From Robertmurraya korlensis (GTDB lineage Bacteria; Bacillota; Bacilli; Bacillales; Cytobacillaceae), in NCBI RefSeq assembly GCF_023715225.1, contig NZ_JAMBNS010000013.1, positions 47,241-111,240 of the forward strand: a stretch of DNA of 64,000 bases. The letters are read 5' to 3'. The first letter of the stretch is position 1; each line of letters starts with the position of its first letter. Positions 45,953-56,152 of the stretch are shown here, piece after piece. The notes under the pieces were generated by a model. That model did not search any database. It worked only from the letters and a program-made list of their open reading frames with translations, and had not been told where the DNA came from. The translations under genes and the position numbers were made by a program.

Positions 45953-46669
45953 CTATTCAATTGGGGCTTTATTTGGAGTCCCAGGTTTTCTAGGATATTT
46001 TTTTGGTGTCGATTTAACCTTTTCTACAATAATAATATTTCTTTCACTTTCCTCGACAGGAAGTAAGAATGAATAAGTTTCTTTCAATGATCCTCCGAGT
46101 GTAGCAATTGCTTTCTTCCCAATTTCTAACTCATCTTTTGCATGAGCCGCCTTCATGGCTACGAAGGTTCCACCTACCTTGACAAGCGGTAAGCAAAGCT
46201 CACTTAATACAGATAATCGTGCGACCGCTCGAGCTGTAACTAGATCATATTGTTCTCTGTACTCCTTATTTTGACCAAATGTCTCAGCTCGGTCATGAAT
46301 AAAGGTTACTCCATCAAGTTGTAATTCCTTTGCTAGATTCTCTAAAAATGTAATTCGTTTATTTAAAGAATCAACAATAGTTACCTGTAGATAAGGAAAT
46401 GCAATTTTAATTGGAATACTTGGGAATCCTGCTCCCGCTCCCACATCACAAAGGCTTAACGGTTTTGAGAAATCATAATAAAACGCAGCGGACACACTAT
46501 CATAAAAATGTTTTAAATAGACGTCCTCTTTCTCAGTAATAGCTGTCAAATTCATCTTTTCATTCCACTCAACTAATAAGTGAAAATATTGTTCATATTG
46601 GTTAATTTGTTGAGGAGAAAGTTCAATCTCTTTCTCCTGTAACATTTTAATAAATAACTCTGTATTCAT
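45953..46669 (-). CDS. rsmG: 16S rRNA (guanine527-N7)-methyltransferase RsmG
   Basis: The 238-residue enzyme (old name GidB) has the Rossmann SAM motif [20 protein letters not shown] near residue 73, the family strand [21 protein letters not shown], and [30 protein letters not shown]. Loss of the methylation gives low-level streptomycin resistance. It follows mnmG by 37 bases, in the conserved mnmE-mnmG-rsmG-noc order. Confidence 0.97.
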   Translation of the reverse strand: MNTELFIKMLQEKEIELSPQQINQYEQYFHLLVEWNEKMNLTAITEKEDVYLKHFYDSVSAAFYYDFSKPLSLCDVGAGAGFPSIPIKIAFPYLQVTIVDSLNKRITFLENLAKELQLDGVTFIHDRAETFGQNKEYREQYDLVTARAVARLSVLSELCLPLVKVGGTFVAMKAAHAKDELEIGKKAIATLGGSLKETYSFLLPVEESERNIIIVEKVKSTPKKYPRKPGTPNKAPIE

Positions 46670-46705
46670 GCGGTACCTTCTTCCTCACAACGGAAATAAT
46701 TAGCG

Positions 46706-48598
46706 TTATGCATCATTTGAAACACGTGCTATTTTTCCTTGTTCCAAATAAACAAGTAAGATGGAGATATCTGCAGGGTTTACTCCTGATATTCTTGATG
46801 CTTGAGCGATGGATAACGGGCGCACCTGCTTCATTTTTTGTTTTGCTTCTGTTGCAATTCCAGAAATGGCATCATAGTCGATGTTATCAGGAATCTTTTT
46901 ATTCTCCATTTTCTTCAGACGATCCACTTGTTGTAAAGATTTTTCAATATACCCTTCGTATTTCACTTGGATTTCTACTTGTTCTTTAATTTCAAAATCT
47001 AAGTCCTTCTCAGATGGGACAATAGATTCAATATGTTGATACGTCATTTCTGGTCGTTTTAGTAGATCCGAAGCCCGGATACCATCCTTTAACTCACTTC
47101 CACCCTGAGCTTTAATAAGTTCTTGGACTTCAGGCTTAGGTTTAATGATAATTCCTTCTAGACGTTCCTTCTCTGCTTCTATGGCTGCTTTTTTTGTTAA
47201 AAAACGCTCATAGCGCTCTTCAGAGATCAGTCCCACTTTACGACCAATTCCTGTTAAACGTAAATCGGCATTATCATGACGTAACAACAAGCGATATTCG
47301 GCACGGGAAGTTAGTAATCGGTATGGCTCATTCGTTCCTTTAGTCACAAGGTCATCGATCAATACCCCTATATAAGCTTCCGAACGGCTAAGAATGACTT
47401 CTTCTTCACCTAATGCTTTTCGACCCGCGTTCATACCAGCCATTAACCCTTGCCCTGCGGCTTCCTCATAACCGGAAGTCCCATTAATTTGACCTGCTGT
47501 GTAAAGGTTCTGAATCACTTTTGTTTCAAGTGTTGGCCATAGCTGTGTCGGAACGATGGCATCATATTCGATGGCATATCCCGGTCTCATCATTTGAACA
47601 TTTTCAAGACCTGGAATGGTCTTTAAAATTTGATGTTGAACTTCCTCAGGCAAGCTCGTTGATAATCCTTGAACGTATACCTCTTGTGTATTTCGTCCCT
47701 CTGGCTCTAAGAAAATTTGGTGTCTTGGTTTATCGTTGAAACGAACCACCTTATCTTCTATAGAAGGGCAGTATCTTGGGCCAGTTCCTTTGATCATGCC
47801 TGAATACATAGGAGAACGGTGCAAATTATTATCAATTAATTGATGAGTCTGTTCGCTCGTGTAGGTTAACCAACACGGCAGTTGGTCCGTAATAAATTGG
47901 GTTGTTTCATACGAAAATGCTCTTGGCTCATCATCACCAGGTTGAATCTCCGTTTTGCTGTAATCAATGGTATGACTGTTCACACGTGGAGGAGTTCCCG
48001 TTTTAAACCGAACAAGATCAAAACCTAGCTCTTCGAGGTGTTCGGAAAGCTTAATCGATGGCTGCTGATTATTAGGTCCACTTGAGTACTTTAGTTCACC
48101 AAGGATGATTTCTCCACGAAGGAAGGTACCAGTAGTAATAACAACCGTTTTTGCTTCATATGTTGCGCCAGTCTTTGTAATTACTCCTTTACATATTCCA
48201 TCCTCAACAATTAAACGTTCTACCATCCCTTGAACAAGTGTTAGATTTTTTTCATCTTCTAATGTTTTCTTCATTTCATGCTGATAACTAAATTTATCCG
48301 CTTGCGCACGTAATGCACGTACGGCTGGGCCCTTACCTGTATTCAGCATTCTCATTTGAATATGCGTTTTGTCGATGTTTTTCCCCATTTCTCCACCGAG
48401 AGCATCTATTTCACGCACAACAATTCCTTTTGCTGGTCCACCAACAGAAGGATTACATGGCATAAAAGCCACCATATCTAAATTAATGGTAATCATTAAT
48501 GTTTTTGCACCTTGACGCGCAGCAGCCAAACCCGCTTCACAGCCGGCATGTCCCGCTCCAATGACAATCACGTCATAATTTCCAGCACTATATTGCAT
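46706..48598 (-). CDS. mnmG: tRNA uridine-5-carboxymethylaminomethyl modification enzyme MnmG
   Basis: The 630-residue FAD protein starts [25 protein letters not shown]. It contains the [25 protein letters not shown] signature and [14 protein letters not shown], and with MnmE modifies the wobble uridine of several tRNAs. Start 48598 follows AGGAGG by seven bases; an adjacent ATG three bases earlier is also possible. It lies 29 bases after mnmE. Confidence 0.97.
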   Translation of the reverse strand: MQYSAGNYDVIVIGAGHAGCEAGLAAARQGAKTLMITINLDMVAFMPCNPSVGGPAKGIVVREIDALGGEMGKNIDKTHIQMRMLNTGKGPAVRALRAQADKFSYQHEMKKTLEDEKNLTLVQGMVERLIVEDGICKGVITKTGATYEAKTVVITTGTFLRGEIILGELKYSSGPNNQQPSIKLSEHLEELGFDLVRFKTGTPPRVNSHTIDYSKTEIQPGDDEPRAFSYETTQFITDQLPCWLTYTSEQTHQLIDNNLHRSPMYSGMIKGTGPRYCPSIEDKVVRFNDKPRHQIFLEPEGRNTQEVYVQGLSTSLPEEVQHQILKTIPGLENVQMMRPGYAIEYDAIVPTQLWPTLETKVIQNLYTAGQINGTSGYEEAAGQGLMAGMNAGRKALGEEEVILSRSEAYIGVLIDDLVTKGTNEPYRLLTSRAEYRLLLRHDNADLRLTGIGRKVGLISEERYERFLTKKAAIEAEKERLEGIIIKPKPEVQELIKAQGGSELKDGIRASDLLKRPEMTYQHIESIVPSEKDLDFEIKEQVEIQVKYEGYIEKSLQQVDRLKKMENKKIPDNIDYDAISGIATEAKQKMKQVRPLSIAQASRISGVNPADISILLVYLEQGKIARVSNDA

Positions 48599-48627
48599 CA
48601 TGCTGCCTCCTTGTATCTATAAAAAAA

Positions 48628-50013
48628 TTATTTACCTAAACAGAACTGCGAGAATAACTGGTCAATTAAGCTTTCATGAATGGATTCTCCAATAATCTCC
48701 CCTAAGAGCTCCCAAGTTCTTGTAAAATCAATCTGTACAATATCAATTGGCACGCCACTTTCCACACCTGCAATTGCTTCTTCTATAGTGTGTAATGCCT
48801 GGTGAAGTAGGGCGATATGTCGACTATTGGATACATACGTGATATCACCTGTCTCAATCGATCCAGAGAAGAAAAGAGCAGCAATTGCCTCTTCTAAATC
48901 ATCGACGCCTCGGTCTTCAAGCAATGAAGTCGTGACAAGAGGACTTTTCCCTGTTAGTTCTTTAACTTTCTCCATATCAATCTTTTGAGGAAGATCTGTT
49001 TTATTAATAATGACGATAACATCCATTCCTTCAACAGCTCTAAAGAGGTTTTCATCTTCCTTTGTTAAATCATCCGAATAGTTCAGAACTAGTAAAATGA
49101 GATCTGCTTCTTTTAAGACTTGACGTGATTTTTCCACGCCAATTCTTTCAACGATATCCTCTGTCTCACGAATACCGGCTGTATCTAGTAAGCGAAGCGG
49201 CACGCCTCGAACATTAACATACTCTTCAATGACGTCACGAGTCGTTCCAGGAATATCCGTCACAATTGCTTTATTTTCCTGTACCAAACTATTTAGTAAG
49301 GAGGATTTCCCAACGTTAGGCCTTCCGACAATCACCGTTGATAAGCCCTCACGTAGGATCTTTCCTTGTTGAGACGTTCCGAGTAATTTCTTCATTTCTA
49401 CCCGAACGAGATTTGCTTTTTCTAAAAGCATGTGATGTGTCATTTCTTCCACATCATCATACTCTGGATAGTCGATATTCACTTCAACATGAGCCAAGGT
49501 TTCTAGAATTTCCTGTCTCAATCTTTGAATCAGCTTGGATAAACGACCTTCCATTTGTCCTAGTGCTACGTTCATAGCACGATCCGTTTTGGCACGAATT
49601 AAATCCATCACTGCTTCTGCTTGTGATAAATCAATTCTGCCATTTAAAAAGGCACGTTTTGTGAATTCACCTGGTTCTGCCAACCTTGCTCCAGATCGTA
49701 ATACCAGTTGAAGGACACGATTCACCGACACAATTCCACCGTGGCAATTGATTTCTACTACATCTTCTTTCGTAAATGTATGTGGTCCTTTCATAACAGA
49801 CACCATTACCTCTTCAGCAACCTCACCTGTTTTTGGATCCAGTAAGTGGCCGTAATGAATAGTATGTGTTTGTACCTCTATCAAACGTTTATTTCTTTTT
49901 CCTCTAAATAACTTATCGGCAATTTGGATTGCTTCATCTCCACTCAGACGAACAATCGCAATCGCTCCTTCACCAAGCGGAGTCGATATCGCCGCAATTG
50001 TATCAAATTCCAT
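48628..50013 (-). CDS. mnmE: tRNA modification GTPase MnmE
   Basis: The 461-residue protein has an N-terminal formyl-THF-binding domain ([25 protein letters not shown]) and a central G domain (about 225-380) with [22 protein letters not shown] and NKTD. The C terminus FSQFCLGK carries the catalytic cysteine. The start at 50013 is seven bases after GAGGTG and gives the usual N terminus. MnmE is a potassium-activated GTPase that works as a complex with MnmG. Confidence 0.97.
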   Translation of the reverse strand: MEFDTIAAISTPLGEGAIAIVRLSGDEAIQIADKLFRGKRNKRLIEVQTHTIHYGHLLDPKTGEVAEEVMVSVMKGPHTFTKEDVVEINCHGGIVSVNRVLQLVLRSGARLAEPGEFTKRAFLNGRIDLSQAEAVMDLIRAKTDRAMNVALGQMEGRLSKLIQRLRQEILETLAHVEVNIDYPEYDDVEEMTHHMLLEKANLVRVEMKKLLGTSQQGKILREGLSTVIVGRPNVGKSSLLNSLVQENKAIVTDIPGTTRDVIEEYVNVRGVPLRLLDTAGIRETEDIVERIGVEKSRQVLKEADLILLVLNYSDDLTKEDENLFRAVEGMDVIVIINKTDLPQKIDMEKVKELTGKSPLVTTSLLEDRGVDDLEEAIAALFFSGSIETGDITYVSNSRHIALLHQALHTIEEAIAGVESGVPIDIVQIDFTRTWELLGEIIGESIHESLIDQLFSQFCLGK

Positions 50014-50141
50014 GGCCTTCACCTCTTCCCGTTAAGGGACATGTATATTCCTTATCTTCATCTATGTCACGTAACTTTACTCATTAAAAGCATCTTTTCC
50101 CAAATTATTAGAATAGCACAGTCATTTCTAATAAAAAAGAA

Positions 50142-50191
50142 TTATCCACAAATAAAAAAAGCGCATTATGCTCTATCATAACTTATCCACA
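50142..50191. other. Pair of perfect DnaA boxes in the mnmE-jag gap
   Basis: TTATCCACA occurs at 50142-50150 and 50183-50191 in the same orientation, 41 bases apart (about four helical turns). B. subtilis has a DnaA-box cluster at the equivalent thdF-jag locus. Confidence 0.7.
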
Positions 50192-50202
50192 TGTGAATAA
50201 CA

Positions 50203-50456
50203 AGAAAAGCGGAAGCGCCTGATTAGCTTCGACAGGCATAAGGCGAAGACTGAAAGAGGTCCTGACCTCTGTAAGACTTTGACTTATGACCCGAGGAGCT
50301 AGGCGCTGGAGCTGGACAAAGAAAAGCGGAGGAAGCTTGGTCAGGGGCGAGGCATAAGACGAATCGCGCAGGAAGGCCTGCCTTCTGGAGAGATTTGGCT
50401 TATGTCCCGAGCCCCTAGCTTCCGGAGCTGGACAAAGAAAAGCAGAAGCGCCTTGG
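50203..50456. repeat. Two full and one partial copy of a Bacillaceae intergenic repeat
   Basis: Unit 1 (50203-50317) and unit 2 (50319-50434) both begin AAGAAAAGCGGA, contain GGCATAAG and CTTATG, and end GGAGCTGGACA. A third copy starts at 50436 and is cut short at CGCCTTGG. The units are GC-richer than their surroundings and have internal inverted repeats. Such 'AAAAGCGGAAGCGCC ... GGAGCTGGACA' elements are, as far as I recall, dispersed intergenic repeats in Bacillaceae genomes; their function is unknown. Confidence 0.7.
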
Positions 50457-50471
50457 ATTTCCCCCTACACA

Positions 50472-50503
50472 CAAAAAAACGACCCCAGCAAAGCGGGATC
50501 GCT
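50472..50503 (-). terminator. Terminator of the rpmH-rnpA-yidC-jag unit
   Basis: CGATCCC pairs with GGGGTCG (one wobble) and runs into TTTTTTTG on the minus strand, after the jag stop codon. Confidence 0.85.
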
Positions 50504-50513
50504 TATCTAACAT

Positions 50514-51134
50514 TTATCTATTCGGTGTGATCACGATGTAACGATTTGGCTCGATGCCATCAGAGTATGTTTTCACTCGTTTATTTTCCATTAAAGCGGT
50601 ATGAATCACTTTTCTTTCATACGAAGGCATGGGTTCAAGTGATACTCTTTGGCCTGTTCGAACGGCTTTAAAGGCAAGTCTTTCAGCCAGTTGCATTAGT
50701 GTATCATTTCTTCTTTTACGATAATCTTCTGCATCAAGCAATACATTTACGTACTGGTCCGCATACCGATTAATAACTAGCTGCGTTAAATATTGAAGTG
50801 AGTTTAAAGTTTGTCCTCTTTTTCCGATGAGGAGAGCAATCTTTTCCCCTGAAAGAATAAATTGAACTTGTTTGCCTTCTTTTATCACTTCGATATCCAC
50901 TGGTGAACCCATTTTGGTTGCTACATCAGTTAAAAAGTTTTTTGCTTCTTCAATCGCATCAATTTTTTTAGATACTTTAACAATAGCCGGGCGGGTTCCA
51001 AAAATACCAAATAGCCCCTTCTTCCCTTCGTCAACTATCGCTATTTCTGCACGATCTCTTGTTGTTTCTAGTTGAGCTAAAGCTGACGCTACTGCTTCCT
51101 CAACGGAATTACCCGTAGCAGTTACCTCTCTCAC
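50514..51134 (-). CDS. jag: RNA-binding protein Jag (KhpB, SpoIIIJ-associated)
   Basis: The 206-residue protein has an N-terminal Jag domain ([22 protein letters not shown] and [25 protein letters not shown]), then a KH domain (about 80-145, with [17 protein letters not shown]). An R3H domain (about 150-205, [23 protein letters not shown]) ends it. KhpB partners with KhpA to bind RNA and affects cell-wall growth and sporulation. It overlaps the yidC stop (ATGA), so translation is coupled. Confidence 0.96.
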   Translation of the reverse strand: MREVTATGNSVEEAVASALAQLETTRDRAEIAIVDEGKKGLFGIFGTRPAIVKVSKKIDAIEEAKNFLTDVATKMGSPVDIEVIKEGKQVQFILSGEKIALLIGKRGQTLNSLQYLTQLVINRYADQYVNVLLDAEDYRKRRNDTLMQLAERLAFKAVRTGQRVSLEPMPSYERKVIHTALMENKRVKTYSDGIEPNRYIVITPNR

Positions 51135-51907
51135 TTTTTCGCTCCTCCTGATTTACCAGTTTCAGCAACCTTTTTTAAATCTGGACCTTTAATAAAATAA
51201 GTTTGAACAATCATAAAGATATTCCCTACTACCCAATAAAGTGATAAAGCAGCTGGGAAGTTAAATGCAAACACAATAATCATAACCGGCATAATGTAAA
51301 GCATCATTTGCATTTGAGGATTATTCTCTACACCCGCCATCATGATTTTCTGTTGGATGAATGTAGTGATCCCCGCTACAACCGGTAAAATATAAAACGG
51401 ATCCGGAGACCCAAGGTCAAACCATAAAAAGTTATGTTCTGCAATTTCTCTTGTACGAGAAATCGCATGATAAAATCCAATGAGAATTGGCATTTGAATA
51501 AGTAATGGAAAACAACCTGCAAGTGGATTTACTCCATGCTGCTGAAATAGCGCCATTGTTTCCTGTTGAAGCTTTTGTTGCGTTTTTTGATCTTTTGAAC
51601 TATATTTTTCTCTTAACTTTTGCATCTCAGGCTGAATAGCTTGCATGGCCTTTGAGCTCTTTGTTTGCTTGATCATTAAAGGTAAAATCACCAAACGAAT
51701 CAAAAGTGTAACTAAAATAATACCTAAACCAAAGTTTCCACCAGCAAACTCCGCTGTTTTGACAATTAATAACGATAATGGGTATACAATATACTCGTTC
51801 CAAAAACCTTCGCTTTCTGCTGTAATCGGCTTATTATACTCTGTACAGCCCGTAAGTAGTGCCATCAGAAATATGAGGCCGATTAAAAGAAGAAGTTTCT
51901 TTTTCAA
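51131..51907 (-). CDS. spoIIIJ: Membrane protein insertase YidC1 (SpoIIIJ)
   Basis: The 258-residue lipoprotein has a lipobox ([12 protein letters not shown], Cys21) and five membrane segments. The conserved central region [25 protein letters not shown] includes the arginine of the hydrophilic groove. YidC inserts membrane proteins, and the SpoIIIJ paralogue is needed for sigma-G activity in the forespore. It sits between rnpA and jag in the usual order. Confidence 0.97.
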   Translation of the reverse strand: MKKKLLLLIGLIFLMALLTGCTEYNKPITAESEGFWNEYIVYPLSLLIVKTAEFAGGNFGLGIILVTLLIRLVILPLMIKQTKSSKAMQAIQPEMQKLREKYSSKDQKTQQKLQQETMALFQQHGVNPLAGCFPLLIQMPILIGFYHAISRTREIAEHNFLWFDLGSPDPFYILPVVAGITTFIQQKIMMAGVENNPQMQMMLYIMPVMIIVFAFNFPAALSLYWVVGNIFMIVQTYFIKGPDLKKVAETGKSGGAKK

Positions 51908-52066
51908 CCGTTTTTTCCTCCTTAATATCTAATATCCTCCAAGTATGTCCACTTCAATCTTAAGATGAAAAAAGAAACACACTACTTGTTCGTCTATTAA
52001 TAATCCAAGTGTATTGTATCATTTTTTATAAGTACATTTCCTTAAAAAAATGCAAACACTAAGATT

Positions 52067-52426
52067 TTATTTCCTTCTTTCTACTCTACCATTTAAAACC
52101 TTCGCAAGTTTTAAAACATGAGTTAAACTTCCCTTTACTTCATGAAACGTCATATCAGATGCTGGTTTTCTCGCAATAATGATCAAATCATAGTCATTTT
52201 TCATATGATCTTGAAGCTCTAGTAGGGATTGTCTAATATACCTTTTCACTTGATTACGAGTTACAGCGTTTCCAATCTTCTTGCTAACAGACAAACCAAC
52301 ACGAAAATGAGTTTGTTCTGGAACACTTCGCAAATAAACCACAAATTGACGATTCGCTACAGAATTCCCCTTTTTATATATCTCTTGGTATTCTTTATTC
52401 TTTTTAACTCGAAATTCCTTTTTCAT
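52067..52426 (-). CDS. rnpA: Ribonuclease P protein component
   Basis: The 119-residue basic protein has the RNR motif GLSVSKKIGNAVTRNQVKRYIRQ (about 44-67) and the N terminus KEFRVKKNKEYQEIYKKG. With RNase P RNA it processes the 5' ends of tRNA precursors. It is downstream of rpmH as in all Bacilli. Confidence 0.98.
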   Translation of the reverse strand: MKKEFRVKKNKEYQEIYKKGNSVANRQFVVYLRSVPEQTHFRVGLSVSKKIGNAVTRNQVKRYIRQSLLELQDHMKNDYDLIIIARKPASDMTFHEVKGSLTHVLKLAKVLNGRVERRK

Positions 52427-52558
52427 TCTTTACACCTACGATCTAGATTAAAGCAAGTGCTCTAGCTTCTGGAGGCGCACACTGCCCTTCCCATTATTTT
52501 CTTCTGTGTGAACATCTATACATAAATCGAACTCTTCTTCTTCCACCTGAATGAGAAA

Positions 52559-52582
52559 AAAGACCACTGACGTTTCAGTGGC
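52559..52582 (-). terminator. Terminator directly after rpmH
   Basis: The rpmH stop codon TAG is followed at once by CCACTGA-aacg-TCAGTGG and a T-run. Read-through would be needed for rpmH-promoted expression of rnpA. Confidence 0.8.
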
Positions 52583-52717
52583 CTAAGCAGATAATACTTT
52601 TCTTCCTTTACGACGACGACGTGCTAATACTTTACGTCCGTTTGCAGAGCTCATACGACTACGGAAACCGTGAACTTTGCTGTGTTTACGCTTATTTGGT
52701 TGGTACGTTCTTTTCAT
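52583..52717 (-). CDS. rpmH: 50S ribosomal protein L34
   Basis: The 44-residue basic protein begins [18 protein letters not shown] and ends [18 protein letters not shown], the invariant L34 sequence. GGAGG lies upstream with suitable spacing. It is the classic gene to the left of oriC. Confidence 0.98.
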   Translation of the reverse strand: MKRTYQPNKRKHSKVHGFRSRMSSANGRKVLARRRRKGRKVLSA

Positions 52718-52921
52718 TATATGACACCTCCCTGAGGAATAACTTTAAAGACAGTCCTTCTAATTATAGAGGCGACCTATAAAAAAAGTCAATAGCCTAT
52801 CTTCGACTCCTTTTGACAGACAGAATAGCAGAAACGATCTTCTTTGATTTTAAATGTTGGGCAAAGCACCTCCAAAATATATTTTTCAGCGACTGTTAAT
52901 AACTTTCGACACGTTTCTCCA

Positions 52922-53168
52922 TTATCCACAGCGCTTATTGACAGCTTTTTCACAGATTCTCTCGTTGTGGACAAATAATACTCACAGCTTGTACTTGTTG
53001 TGGATAAACTTAAAAAACCATTGCGTCTACTTAATTTATTTGATATTATTATTGTGTTTTCACTCTGGATAAAAACATGTGGATAAATAGACTATCCACA
53101 GATTGTGGATATCTTGTGGATAGGTTATTCAGAGCCTATGTAGAACGTTGTCCACAAGTCGTGGATAT
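52922..53168. other. oriC, upstream DnaA-box region (left of dnaA)
   Basis: Perfect TTATCCACA boxes occur at 52922 (+), 52999 (-) and 53078 (-). Boxes with one mismatch lie at 52966 (-), 53064 (-), 53092 (+), 53104 (-), 53115 (-) and 53148 (+), and a weaker one at 53160 (-). This clustering between rpmH and dnaA is the incA/B part of the bipartite Bacillus origin. It also controls dnaA expression by DnaA autoregulation. Confidence 0.95.
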
Positions 53169-53175
53169 TGTCGAA
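53169..53175 (+). promoter_or_regulatory. Spo0A box at the edge of the origin
   Basis: TGTCGAA is a perfect 0A box. It abuts the last DnaA-like box and overlaps a candidate dnaA promoter (TTGTCG, 17-base spacer, TTATAT). In B. subtilis Spo0A binds oriC and limits initiation at the onset of sporulation. Confidence 0.45.
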
Positions 53176-53238
53176 ATTCCTCATTACTTCTTATATATAT
53201 ACTTACCCACATTAAAAGATTTGTATATTTATAAATTT

Positions 53239-53273
53239 ATAGGTTGTACAGCTTGTATAACCTATGTTTTTTT
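53239..53273 (+). terminator. Strong terminator-like hairpin in the dnaA leader
   Basis: ATAGGTTGTACA pairs base for base with TGTATAACCTAT (12 pairs, one wobble) across a three-base loop and is followed by GTTTTTTTG. It lies 88 bases before the dnaA start. It is either an attenuator of dnaA or an end point for transcription coming from the origin. Confidence 0.7.
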
Positions 53274-53360
53274 GTGATCCTTACGGGAAACATAGAAAAA
53301 ATAGTAGACTGTTTAGCCGCTTCAAAGATGGCATTTATATTCCTAAAAGGAGGGATCAGT

Positions 53361-54707
53361 TTGGAAAATATTTCGGATCTTTGGAATAACGCGTTAGCCA
53401 ATATAGAGAAAAAAATAAGCAAACCCAGCTTTGAAACGTGGCTAAAATCTACTAAAGCCCATTCTTTGCAAGGTGATACGTTAACCGTAACGGCTCCAAA
53501 TGAATTTGCTCGTGACTGGCTAGAAGAACGTTATTCGCAATTAATCGCTGGAATTCTCTACGATATAACCGGAGAAGAACTAGGGGTAAAATTCATCATT
53601 CCTCAAAATCAAAATGAATTGGAAGATGAAATTCCTATCCCACAAAAACGCAATATTAAAGATGATGACCATCAAGAGCTACCGTTAAATATGCTCAATC
53701 CGAAATATACTTTTGATACATTTGTTATTGGTTCTGGGAACCGATTCGCCCATGCTGCTTCACTAGCAGTCGCTGAAGCACCTGCAAAAGCATATAATCC
53801 TCTTTTTATATACGGGGGCGTAGGTTTAGGAAAAACCCACCTTATGCATGCGATTGGGCACTATGTACAGGATCATAACCCATCTGCAAAGGTTGTTTAT
53901 TTATCTTCTGAAAAATTTACGAATGAGTTCATTAACTCTATTCGAGACAATAAAGCCGTTGATTTTAGAAATAAATATCGCAATGTAGATGTTCTTCTTA
54001 TTGATGATATTCAGTTTCTTGCTGGAAAAGAACAAACCCAAGAGGAATTTTTCCATACGTTTAATACACTTCATGAAGAAAGTAAGCAAATTGTGATATC
54101 CAGTGACCGTCCGCCGAAGGAAATCCCGACGCTTGAAGATCGACTCCGTTCACGCTTTGAATGGGGATTAATCACAGACATCACACCGCCAGATTTAGAA
54201 ACAAGGATTGCGATTCTTCGTAAAAAGGCAAAGGCTGAGGGATTAGATATTCCTAACGAAGTTATGCTATATATAGCTAATCAAATTGATTCCAATATTA
54301 GAGAGCTAGAAGGTGCACTAATTCGAGTGGTTGCCTATTCTTCCCTAATAAATAAAGATATTAATGCTGATTTAGCTGCAGAAGCTTTGAAAGATATTAT
54401 TCCTAGTTCAAAGCCACGAGTCATTACGATTCATGAGATTCAACGAGTGGTTGGAGAGCACTTTAATGTAAAGCTTGAGGATTTCAAAGCAAAAAAGCGG
54501 ACGAAATCTGTCGCTTTCCCTAGACAAATTGCTATGTATTTATCAAGAGAATTAACCGACTTTTCCCTTCCGAAGATTGGTGAAGAGTTCGGAGGTCGAG
54601 ATCACACGACCGTTATTCATGCTCATGAAAAAATTTCAAAGCTGATTCAAACAGATTCTCAATTCCAAAAACAATTGAATGAAATTAATGAGCTTTTGAA
54701 AATTTAA
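53361..54707 (+). CDS. dnaA: Chromosomal replication initiator DnaA
   Basis: The 448-residue initiator starts at TTG 53361, six bases after AGGAGGG; the product ([30 protein letters not shown]) matches the normal N terminus. The frame is open for 39 codons upstream, but these have no DnaA similarity. Domain III contains Walker [16 protein letters not shown] near residue 150 and Walker B LLIDDIQF. Domain IV ends with the DnaA signature [36 protein letters not shown] and [15 protein letters not shown]. DnaA melts oriC and loads the helicase. Confidence 0.99.
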   Translation: MENISDLWNNALANIEKKISKPSFETWLKSTKAHSLQGDTLTVTAPNEFARDWLEERYSQLIAGILYDITGEELGVKFIIPQNQNELEDEIPIPQKRNIKDDDHQELPLNMLNPKYTFDTFVIGSGNRFAHAASLAVAEAPAKAYNPLFIYGGVGLGKTHLMHAIGHYVQDHNPSAKVVYLSSEKFTNEFINSIRDNKAVDFRNKYRNVDVLLIDDIQFLAGKEQTQEEFFHTFNTLHEESKQIVISSDRPPKEIPTLEDRLRSRFEWGLITDITPPDLETRIAILRKKAKAEGLDIPNEVMLYIANQIDSNIRELEGALIRVVAYSSLINKDINADLAAEALKDIIPSSKPRVITIHEIQRVVGEHFNVKLEDFKAKKRTKSVAFPRQIAMYLSRELTDFSLPKIGEEFGGRDHTTVIHAHEKISKLIQTDSQFQKQLNEINELLKI

Positions 54708-54741
54708 TACTGTGTATAACTTTCACTTGTTTACTCACAGT

Positions 54742-54855
54742 CTGTCCACATGTGGATAGGCTGTATTTCCTTTCATCCAAGGGAGTTATCCACATAATCA
54801 CAGGCCCTACTATTACTTCTACTATTTTTTAATAAAAAAAATATATAAATATACC
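54742..54855. other. oriC, downstream region with DnaA boxes, DnaA-trio and AT-rich unwinding element
   Basis: A perfect box TTATCCACA at 54786 is joined by weaker boxes at 54742 (+) and 54751 (-). A GC-rich step (GGCCC) and the triplet repeat CTACTATTACTTCTACTA (54807-54824) follow. Its complement reads 3'-GAT GAT AAT GAA GAT GAT-5', the DnaA-trio motif that promotes strand opening. The AT-rich stretch from 54825 to about 54855 is the unwinding element. The order box, GC-rich spacer, trio, AT-rich tract is that of B. subtilis incC. Confidence 0.93.
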
Positions 54856-54887
54856 TGATATTCCATTCATACGGGGGGACTTTTTTT

Positions 54888-56024
54888 ATGCGTTTTATTA
54901 TTCAAAGGGACCGTTTAGTTCAAAGCGTTCAGGATGTAATGAAAGCAGTAACTAGCAGAACAACTATCCCAATCTTAACCGGTATAAAAATGGTTGTAAC
55001 TGAAGATGGTGTTACATTAACTGGTAGTGACTCAGACATTTCCATAGAATCATTTATACCTAAAGAAGAAGCTGGTGATGAACTTGTTGAAATCAAACAA
55101 ACAGGTTCTATCGTTCTTCAAGCAAAGTTTTTCAGTGAAATCGTAAAGAAGTTACCTACTGATACAGTTGAAATAGATGTTCAAAATCATTTCCAAACCG
55201 TTATTCGTTCAGGTAAATCTGAATTTAATTTGAATGGTCTTGATGCAGAAGAGTATCCGCACTTACCACAAATTGAAGAGCAAAATGCTTTTAAGATCCG
55301 TACAGACCTTCTAAAAGTCCTTATTCGTCAAACCGTTTTTGCAGTGTCCACCTCAGAAACACGTCCGGTGTTGACAGGTGTAAACTGGAAGGTCGAAAAC
55401 GGAGAATTAATCTGTATTGCAACAGATAGTCATAGATTAGCTTTGAGAAAAGCAAAGGTCGATATTGAGAACGACGTGAATTACAATGTAGTGATTCCAG
55501 GGAAAAGCTTAAATGAATTGAGTAAAATTCTAGATGATACAAATGACCTAGTTGATATTGTCATAACAGAAAATCAAGTGTTATTTAAAGCTAAGCATTT
55601 ATTGTTTTTCTCTAGATTGCTCGAAGGTAACTACCCTGATACCACTCGATTGATTCCGTCAGAAAGTAAGACAGAAATAACTGTTAATACAAAAGAGTTT
55701 TTACAATCCATTGATCGTGCTTCCTTGTTAGCAAGAGAAGGAAGAAATAACGTAGTTAAATTTTCAACGATTGAAGAAAAAGTGATAGAGGTATCTTCTA
55801 ATACACCAGAAATCGGAAAAGTAGTGGAAGAGCTTCAAGCGCAAGCCATTACTGGTGAAGAGTTAAAAATATCTTTTAGTGCAAAATATGTAATGGACGC
55901 ATTAAAAGCTCTAGAAGGGCAAGAAATAAAAATTAGTTTTACAGGGGCAATGAGACCGTTTATTATCCAACCTTTAAATGACGATTCAATTCTGCAATTG
56001 ATTCTCCCTGTAAGAACATATTAA
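54888..56024 (+). CDS. dnaN: DNA polymerase III sliding clamp (beta subunit)
   Basis: The 378-residue clamp begins MRFIIQRDRLVQSVQDVMKAVTSRTTIPILTGI and ends FTGAMRPFIIQPLNDDSILQLILPVRTY, the conserved end of the family. It forms a dimeric ring that tethers polymerase. GGGGGG lies upstream of the ATG. The gene follows dnaA after the downstream oriC region. Confidence 0.99.
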   Translation: MRFIIQRDRLVQSVQDVMKAVTSRTTIPILTGIKMVVTEDGVTLTGSDSDISIESFIPKEEAGDELVEIKQTGSIVLQAKFFSEIVKKLPTDTVEIDVQNHFQTVIRSGKSEFNLNGLDAEEYPHLPQIEEQNAFKIRTDLLKVLIRQTVFAVSTSETRPVLTGVNWKVENGELICIATDSHRLALRKAKVDIENDVNYNVVIPGKSLNELSKILDDTNDLVDIVITENQVLFKAKHLLFFSRLLEGNYPDTTRLIPSESKTEITVNTKEFLQSIDRASLLAREGRNNVVKFSTIEEKVIEVSSNTPEIGKVVEELQAQAITGEELKISFSAKYVMDALKALEGQEIKISFTGAMRPFIIQPLNDDSILQLILPVRTY

Positions 56025-56030
56025 GAATAA

Positions 56031-56054
56031 GCTGCCAGTTCTCTGGTGGCTTTT
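56031..56054 (+). terminator. Terminator after dnaN
   Basis: GCTGCCAG pairs with CTGGTGGC (one wobble) and is followed by TTTTCG, seven bases after the stop codon. Confidence 0.75.
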
Positions 56055-56152
56055 CGTTTAACCCTTTGTATACAAACCAAATTTTTAGTAAAATAAAGAG
56101 TAGACACGAAAAACACTCGTCATGAAAAATTACGAGAAAAGAGTGAGGCTAT

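Noticed and set aside
47985..48000. A fourth parS in mnmG (TGTTCACACGTGG)
   Set aside because: The CACGTG core is shifted and the outer bases do not match the palindrome.
53244..53360. Longer dnaA start upstream of TTG 53361
   Set aside because: The extra 39 codons would begin within the leader hairpin and have no DnaA similarity; AGGAGGG marks the TTG.
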